Source of the DNA: Nitrospirota bacterium
GTDB lineage: Bacteria > Nitrospirota > Nitrospiria > Nitrospirales > Nitrospiraceae
Reading direction: 5' to 3'
DNA length: 64,000 nucleotides
Assembly: GCA_016219645.1 (NCBI GenBank)
Contig: JACRLR010000015.1
Coordinates: forward strand, 102,455 to 166,454
Positions 60,818 to 64,000 of this stretch are shown in pieces. The stretch's first letter is position 1, and each line of letters opens with the position of its first letter. A program made the position numbers and the translations under genes. A model generated the notes under the pieces. That model worked only from the letters and a program-made list of their open reading frames with translations. It had not been told where the DNA came from and made no database searches.

Positions 60818-61318
60818 TCAGCGACTCCATGTGACCCGTATAAATTGTTCCCCCTCGTCGTAATGGACCTCGAACGTTCCTTCGTAGGCGTGATGGAGAG
60901 TTTCACCGATGCGCCGGGGGAGGTGCGTGTCTGTGGTTGAGATCACCAGGGCCGCGCCCTGCTGTTCATATCCCATGATGCGGGACAAGGGGTGCTCCGC
61001 CTTCTCCTTGGCTTCCGTGTTGTGGACTACCCCCATGATCTCTTCCTTGTGATCAGCGAGAAAGGGGCCGTTCAAAGTTAGGAAACCTTTAGGGTACTTG
61101 TCCCGAATTCTCAGGCAAGCAGGGCAGACAATCTCATCGGCTTCTGCCAGCTTCGGGTTCCAGGTCCAGCGGCCTTTATGAAACAGGGCCCCGCACTCGG
61201 TGCAGACTGTCGGCTCTTTGAGCTTGCCCCGCAGCTTATAGGTGTCATGTTGGTACTCTTGAACAGTCCGGTCTCTCCGAGCCCCCAATCCTGACGGGAT
61301 CTTTGAATGTGTAGACAT
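60818..61318 (-). CDS. BCAM0308 family zinc-ribbon protein
   Basis: A 166-residue protein. VCTECGALFHKGRWTWN and IVCPACLRIRDKYPKGFLTL make a CxxC...CxxC zinc ribbon, followed by HKEEIMGVVHNTEAKEKAEH and ALVISTTDTHLPRRIGETLH, which match the BCAM0308 protein family. The function of that family is unknown; members often lie beside Usp, Hsp20 and phosphoribosyltransferase genes, as here. No signal peptide, so cytoplasmic. Confidence 0.78.
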   Translation of the reverse strand: MSTHSKIPSGLGARRDRTVQEYQHDTYKLRGKLKEPTVCTECGALFHKGRWTWNPKLAEADEIVCPACLRIRDKYPKGFLTLNGPFLADHKEEIMGVVHNTEAKEKAEHPLSRIMGYEQQGAALVISTTDTHLPRRIGETLHHAYEGTFEVHYDEGEQFIRVTWSR

Positions 61319-61350
61319 GTGACGGGCATCCTCCTTGGCGACAAGCCGCC

Positions 61351-62022
61351 TTACGAAGCCGGTGACGAGGAGGCGCGTTCGAGCATTGCCGCCTCGGCCA
61401 GATTTAAGTATTCCACCACGTCGCGATCTTCAACCTGGGTGAAGTCTACGAAGAAATCCCCCACGGCGTAGAAGGGATCCGGAGTCATGAGAATGATCAA
61501 TTCGTTCACATGCGCTTGGACTTCCCGCATGGTCGATGGAGGTCCGACCGGGATCACTCCCACCAGATGGCGGGGCTGTAAACTGCGAATAGCCAGTGCC
61601 GAGGCCAAAAATGTCGAGCCTGTGGCAATGCCGTCGTCAACCAGGAACACGGTGCGGCCTGTGAGTTGCGGAAGCGGCCGTCCTTGCCGATACAGGTCCT
61701 TGCGTCTGGCGATTTCTTTCTCCTGGACATGAATCAACCGCTCCAGCTCATGCCTGGATAGGTCAAACGAACTGATCGCCTCTTGATTCAGATAGCGGGC
61801 CCCTGTCTCAGCCACAGCTCCAATCGCATACTCGGGATTGCCCGGTGCACCGATCTTGCGTGTGATAAACACATCCAGCGGGACATGGAGGGCGAGGCTC
61901 AGTTGATAGCCCACAGCTACACCGCCGCGCGGAAGAGCGAGAATCAATCCTGTCGGATCGTTGCGGTAGTGGCTCAGCTTCTCGGCCAAGGTGCGGCCTG
62001 CTTCTTCTCGATTACGAAACAT
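61351..62022 (-). CDS. Phosphoribosyltransferase family protein
   Basis: A 223-residue protein. VFLVDDGIATGSTFLASALA is the PRPP-binding motif (DDGIATGST) of type I phosphoribosyltransferases; GLILALPRGGVAVGYQLSLA and VFITRKIGAPGNPEYAIGAV are the other conserved parts, as in the stress-associated family often fused to dienelactone hydrolases. The substrate base is not known. It lies between the zinc-ribbon gene and a word repeat. Confidence 0.87.
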   Translation of the reverse strand: MFRNREEAGRTLAEKLSHYRNDPTGLILALPRGGVAVGYQLSLALHVPLDVFITRKIGAPGNPEYAIGAVAETGARYLNQEAISSFDLSRHELERLIHVQEKEIARRKDLYRQGRPLPQLTGRTVFLVDDGIATGSTFLASALAIRSLQPRHLVGVIPVGPPSTMREVQAHVNELIILMTPDPFYAVGDFFVDFTQVEDRDVVEYLNLAEAAMLERASSSPAS

Positions 62023-62040
62023 TCACCCCCGCCCTTTCCT

Positions 62041-62243
62041 CTAGCCCGCATTCATGACCGCTTCTGCTGCAATCGTGGATCCGACGCTGCGACCGTTCGC
62101 GTCGATCGTCGTTCGTGAAGCGTGAAGCGCAGACCGGAGTGAGTGCATGTCCGTCCTTCGCCTGCGAGATACGAGAGACGCTTCACGAGATACGCGGTCC
62201 AGCCAATTTCTCGACGAACCGTCATGTACCCCACAACAGGCAA
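62041..62243. repeat. Family-A word repeat between phosphoribosyltransferase and plsC
   Basis: CGTTCGTGAAGCGTGAAGCG on the left and GAGATACGAGAGACGCTTCA CGAGATACGC on the right form an inverted pair at about 62105-62192. No gene in the gap. Confidence 0.65.
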
Positions 62244-62942
62244 CTATGCCAACGATTCCACGATACCCCGTAACCGCTCGGTCAACTTTGTCGCGGCAGC
62301 TGGGTCTTCCTGGTCCCACGTGACCTCAATCGGCTCTCCAACAATGACGCGCACCTTCGGGAAGCCGATTCTGCCCTGCGAGAGGGCCCGTGCCGTGCCG
62401 ATGAGGTGAACCGGGATAAGGGGAGCCCCCGTCACGAGTGACAGGTGTGCCGCGCCCCGACCCCACGGATTGGTGCTGCGCACGCCGCCCTGTGGGAAGA
62501 TCGCGACCGCCTCTCCCTCATTGAGCGCTTGCAGCACCTTTGCGAGAGCGGAAAAGTCGAAGTGGCTACGCTCAACCGGGATTGCGCCGAGCCCGTCGAG
62601 CATCCAAGCCAGTAGTCGGAACCGCCAGAGCTCTGCCTTTGCGACGAAACGCAGGTCGCGCGGGATTGCCGCTCCCAGAATGATTGCGTCGAGGAACGAT
62701 TCGTGGTTTGACGCGATGACCGCAGGTCCGGAGGCAGGGACGCGATCGGCGCCGATCACCTCGATCCGGTAGATGGCGCGCACCAAGCCGCTGAAGGCAC
62801 GACGAACCTGGCCATAGTTCGGAGCAGAGAATACTGTGAGACTGTTTGCCTTGCTCGCCCGACGGCCGAAGCGAGTTTCCATCGATGATTCCATCAGATC
62901 TACGTTTTCTCCTTGACTGCTGCGCTCACGCGCAACATCCAT
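62244..62942 (-). CDS. plsC: 1-acyl-sn-glycerol-3-phosphate acyltransferase (PlsC family)
   Basis: A protein of up to 232 residues. ASNHESFLDAIILGAAI carries the catalytic HxxxxD motif; VEIPVERSHFDFSA-type and FPQGGVRSTNPWGRGAAHLS (block III with substrate Arg) and GAPLIPVHLIGTARALSQGR (block IV) follow. It acylates lysophosphatidic acid at the inner membrane. The start is open: 62942, 62894 and 62882 are all in frame and homology begins near residue 30, so a shorter protein is quite possible. Confidence 0.82.
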   Translation of the reverse strand: MDVARERSSQGENVDLMESSMETRFGRRASKANSLTVFSAPNYGQVRRAFSGLVRAIYRIEVIGADRVPASGPAVIASNHESFLDAIILGAAIPRDLRFVAKAELWRFRLLAWMLDGLGAIPVERSHFDFSALAKVLQALNEGEAVAIFPQGGVRSTNPWGRGAAHLSLVTGAPLIPVHLIGTARALSQGRIGFPKVRVIVGEPIEVTWDQEDPAAATKLTERLRGIVESLA

Positions 62943-63209
62943 TGGACCGTCTTGAAAAGCAAAATAAGTTGCTGGGAAGAGAGGGTTGCATTGTCGGTGC
63001 CACAGAATGTTGTCGCCGGCTGGGAGAGGGAGAAGTTCCGTAACTCAGGGAGTTACAGGCTTACAGGATGAAGGAATGGGCTGCACCATCCGGCTCGATG
63101 AGGAAATTCGGGTCAGTGGACGGTCCGGGGGCTGTTGCCAAATGCCTCAGTACGAAGAATCCCCCCCCTGAGCCGATCATCAAGCGCCGACTGGATCCGT
63201 CGAGTAGAA
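62943..63209. other. Spacer upstream of plsC
   Basis: About 265 bp. Overlapping short frames on both strands show no family resemblance and no ribosome binding site. Nothing else is seen. Confidence 0.45.
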
Positions 63210-63503
63210 TCATGGCGACGGTCCATTCTTCCGGAAGTACTGGGCGGTCGTTTTCCGGACCTTCGTGAAACATTGAGGACAGTAGGTATGGGTGAGAGCA
63301 AAAGCCTCCAGCTTTATGTCATAGGTCTTGTTATGCATGTGTGGCGTGAGCCAGCATTCGAGACCGGGGGATGAGCCCCTGTCGTCTCGAATGAGTCCGC
63401 ACTGACAACAGACAGGGAGCAACGTCGGTTGTGTGAACGGCTCCTCGTTCAGGACGGGCGGTGTCCCATGAGTGGCCTGGGCTGATGGTGTTTCAGGAGA
63501 CAT
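63210..63503 (-). CDS. Small Cys-pair protein of unknown function
   Basis: A 97-residue protein starting MSPETPSAQATHGTPPVLNE, with AAGGAAAGGG upstream of ATG 63503. It has two Cys pairs, VCCQCGLIRDDRGSS and HTYCPQCFTKVRKTT, spaced as in a zinc ribbon, with a conserved-looking WLTPHMHNKTYDIKL between. The layout resembles small hypothetical proteins found beside response-regulator or stress genes. Upstream in-frame starts to 63746 lack a ribosome binding site. Function unknown. Confidence 0.6.
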   Translation of the reverse strand: MSPETPSAQATHGTPPVLNEEPFTQPTLLPVCCQCGLIRDDRGSSPGLECWLTPHMHNKTYDIKLEAFALTHTYCPQCFTKVRKTTAQYFRKNGPSP

Positions 63504-63670
63504 ATGCCATCCCTTTCCTTCGTCCGCCAGACCAGGACATCTGCTGCTGCCAGGTCCTGAACGATCTACGGCATGGTCACACCGACCCGCAGCCAATTGC
63601 GGAACCGGGGAATTCCCCAGTTTCGCTCGAATAACGTATTTGCTTCCTCCGCGGGCCTTGGTCTTGTCCC

Positions 63671-63826
63671 CTAGAAGATTCCCTCTGTGACTCCTACGCC
63701 GATCAAAAACATGGCGAAGAGAACCAGGAGCGCGATCAGCCACCACAGATGATGCTGAGGTTCCGTGGTTCCACGATGTCCCCTAAGGTCCCATGGTACT
63801 TCAAGATAGTGGGGATGGCGAAGCAT
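63671..63826 (-). CDS. Small single-span membrane protein
   Basis: A 51-residue frame with AAAGGAGG spaced 6 bases before ATG 63826. The N-terminal half is polar and His-rich (MLRHPHYLEVPWDLRGHRG), the C-terminal half one hydrophobic helix (WWLIALLVLFAMFLIGVGV) followed by TEGIF and the stop. It lies 23 bp after the Hsp20 stop on the same strand. No family is recognised; the strong RBS and clear membrane helix make it credible. Confidence 0.6.
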   Translation of the reverse strand: MLRHPHYLEVPWDLRGHRGTTEPQHHLWWLIALLVLFAMFLIGVGVTEGIF

Positions 63827-63849
63827 GGCTTCCCTCCTTTCCTTCGGCT

Positions 63850-64000
63850 TCAGGCGACCTTCACCTCGATGGACTTCGGCTTTACCTTCTCCGACTTGGG
63901 CAGGTGCACCTGCAAGACCCCTTCCTTGTACTCCGCGCTGACCTTGCTGCCGTCGGCATCCTCCGGCAACGTGAAGCTCCGCATAAAGCTCCCGTAGGCC
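63850..64000 (-). CDS. Hsp20/alpha-crystallin family small heat-shock protein, C-terminal end (partial)
   Basis: The frame enters from the right edge; 49-50 residues are visible. YGSFMRSFTLPEDADGSKVS, AEYKEGVLQVHLPKSEKVKP and KSIEVKVA are the last strands of the alpha-crystallin domain (GSFxRSFxLPxxxD, GVLxVxLPK), a classic Hsp20 ending with an IxV motif (IEV). ATP-independent chaperone. The N-terminal part is outside the window. It ends the stress-related gene row. Confidence 0.9.
   Translation of the reverse strand, partial: AYGSFMRSFTLPEDADGSKVSAEYKEGVLQVHLPKSEKVKPKSIEVKVA

Noticed and set aside
1..64000. tRNA, rRNA, riboswitch or intact insertion sequence
   Set aside because: A read-through for T-loop motifs, rRNA signatures, transposase motifs and terminal inverted repeats gave no convincing candidate; a dedicated scan (tRNAscan-SE, Infernal/Rfam) would be decisive.

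Overview
The window is a GC-rich bacterial chromosome segment that reads best as a member of the genus Nitrospira. That assignment is an inference from gene content: a group 3b [NiFe] (sulf)hydrogenase with its maturation set, many small c-type cytochromes, separate PorA, PorB and fused PorGD subunits of a 2-oxoacid:ferredoxin oxidoreductase, a pyruvate dehydrogenase operon that includes a pyruvate kinase, and many short word-repeats between genes. No rRNA, tRNA, CRISPR array or intact insertion sequence was recognised.

Layout. 0-5.2 kb: the tail of alpha-glucan phosphorylase, a PepSY protein, a Ca2+/cation antiporter and a Ca2+-type P-type ATPase. 5.2-15.4 kb: a co-directional hydrogenase operon (hydB, hydG, hydD, hydA, endopeptidase, hypA, hypF, hypC, hypD, hypE; no hypB). 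15.5-18.1 kb: an MgtA-type ATPase. 18.4-25.0 kb, minus strand: a type I restriction-modification island (hsdR, a four-helix-bundle gene, hsdM with a broken N-terminus, hsdS, an RNase-H-fold protein). 25.1-27.8 kb: OsmC, an interrupted ORF6N gene and about 2 kb of mostly non-coding DNA with unusual hairpin elements. 27.8-41.9 kb: cytochromes c, SodC, a globin-coupled diguanylate cyclase, a TsdA-like/DsrE/YeeE-YedE/OsmC sulfur cluster, PPK2 and a CBS protein. 42.0-46.3 kb: PorGD, PorA, PorB and two cytochromes. 46.3-47.2 kb: a toxin-antitoxin pair with its own promoter/operator, then a decayed HigA. 47.3-64 kb, minus strand: an ADP-forming acyl-CoA synthetase/GNAT fusion, a DsbD-like protein, ACP, E2, pyruvate kinase, E1 beta, E1 alpha, an AMP-forming acetyl-CoA synthetase, then a stress cluster (cytochrome, Usp, BCAM0308 family, phosphoribosyltransferase, PlsC, Hsp20).

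Together the genes suggest flexible low-potential metabolism: H2/NAD(P)H/sulfur redox by the 3b hydrogenase, reversible pyruvate/acetyl-CoA chemistry by POR, PDH and two acetate-activating enzymes, and periplasmic sulfur and cytochrome chemistry.

The most unusual signal is repeat biology. (1) Three elements of about 95 bp (18184-18277, 25739-25834, 26911-27007) keep two ~20-nt cores at fixed spacing, while their flanking arms differ completely in sequence but stay self-complementary. (2) Several word-repeat families lie between genes and also inside coding sequences in frame (P-type ATPase, HsdM, HsdR, four-helix protein), or supply gene ends (HypD and PdhA C-termini, PorA N-terminus). (3) A ~47-bp near-identical direct repeat brackets the restriction island.
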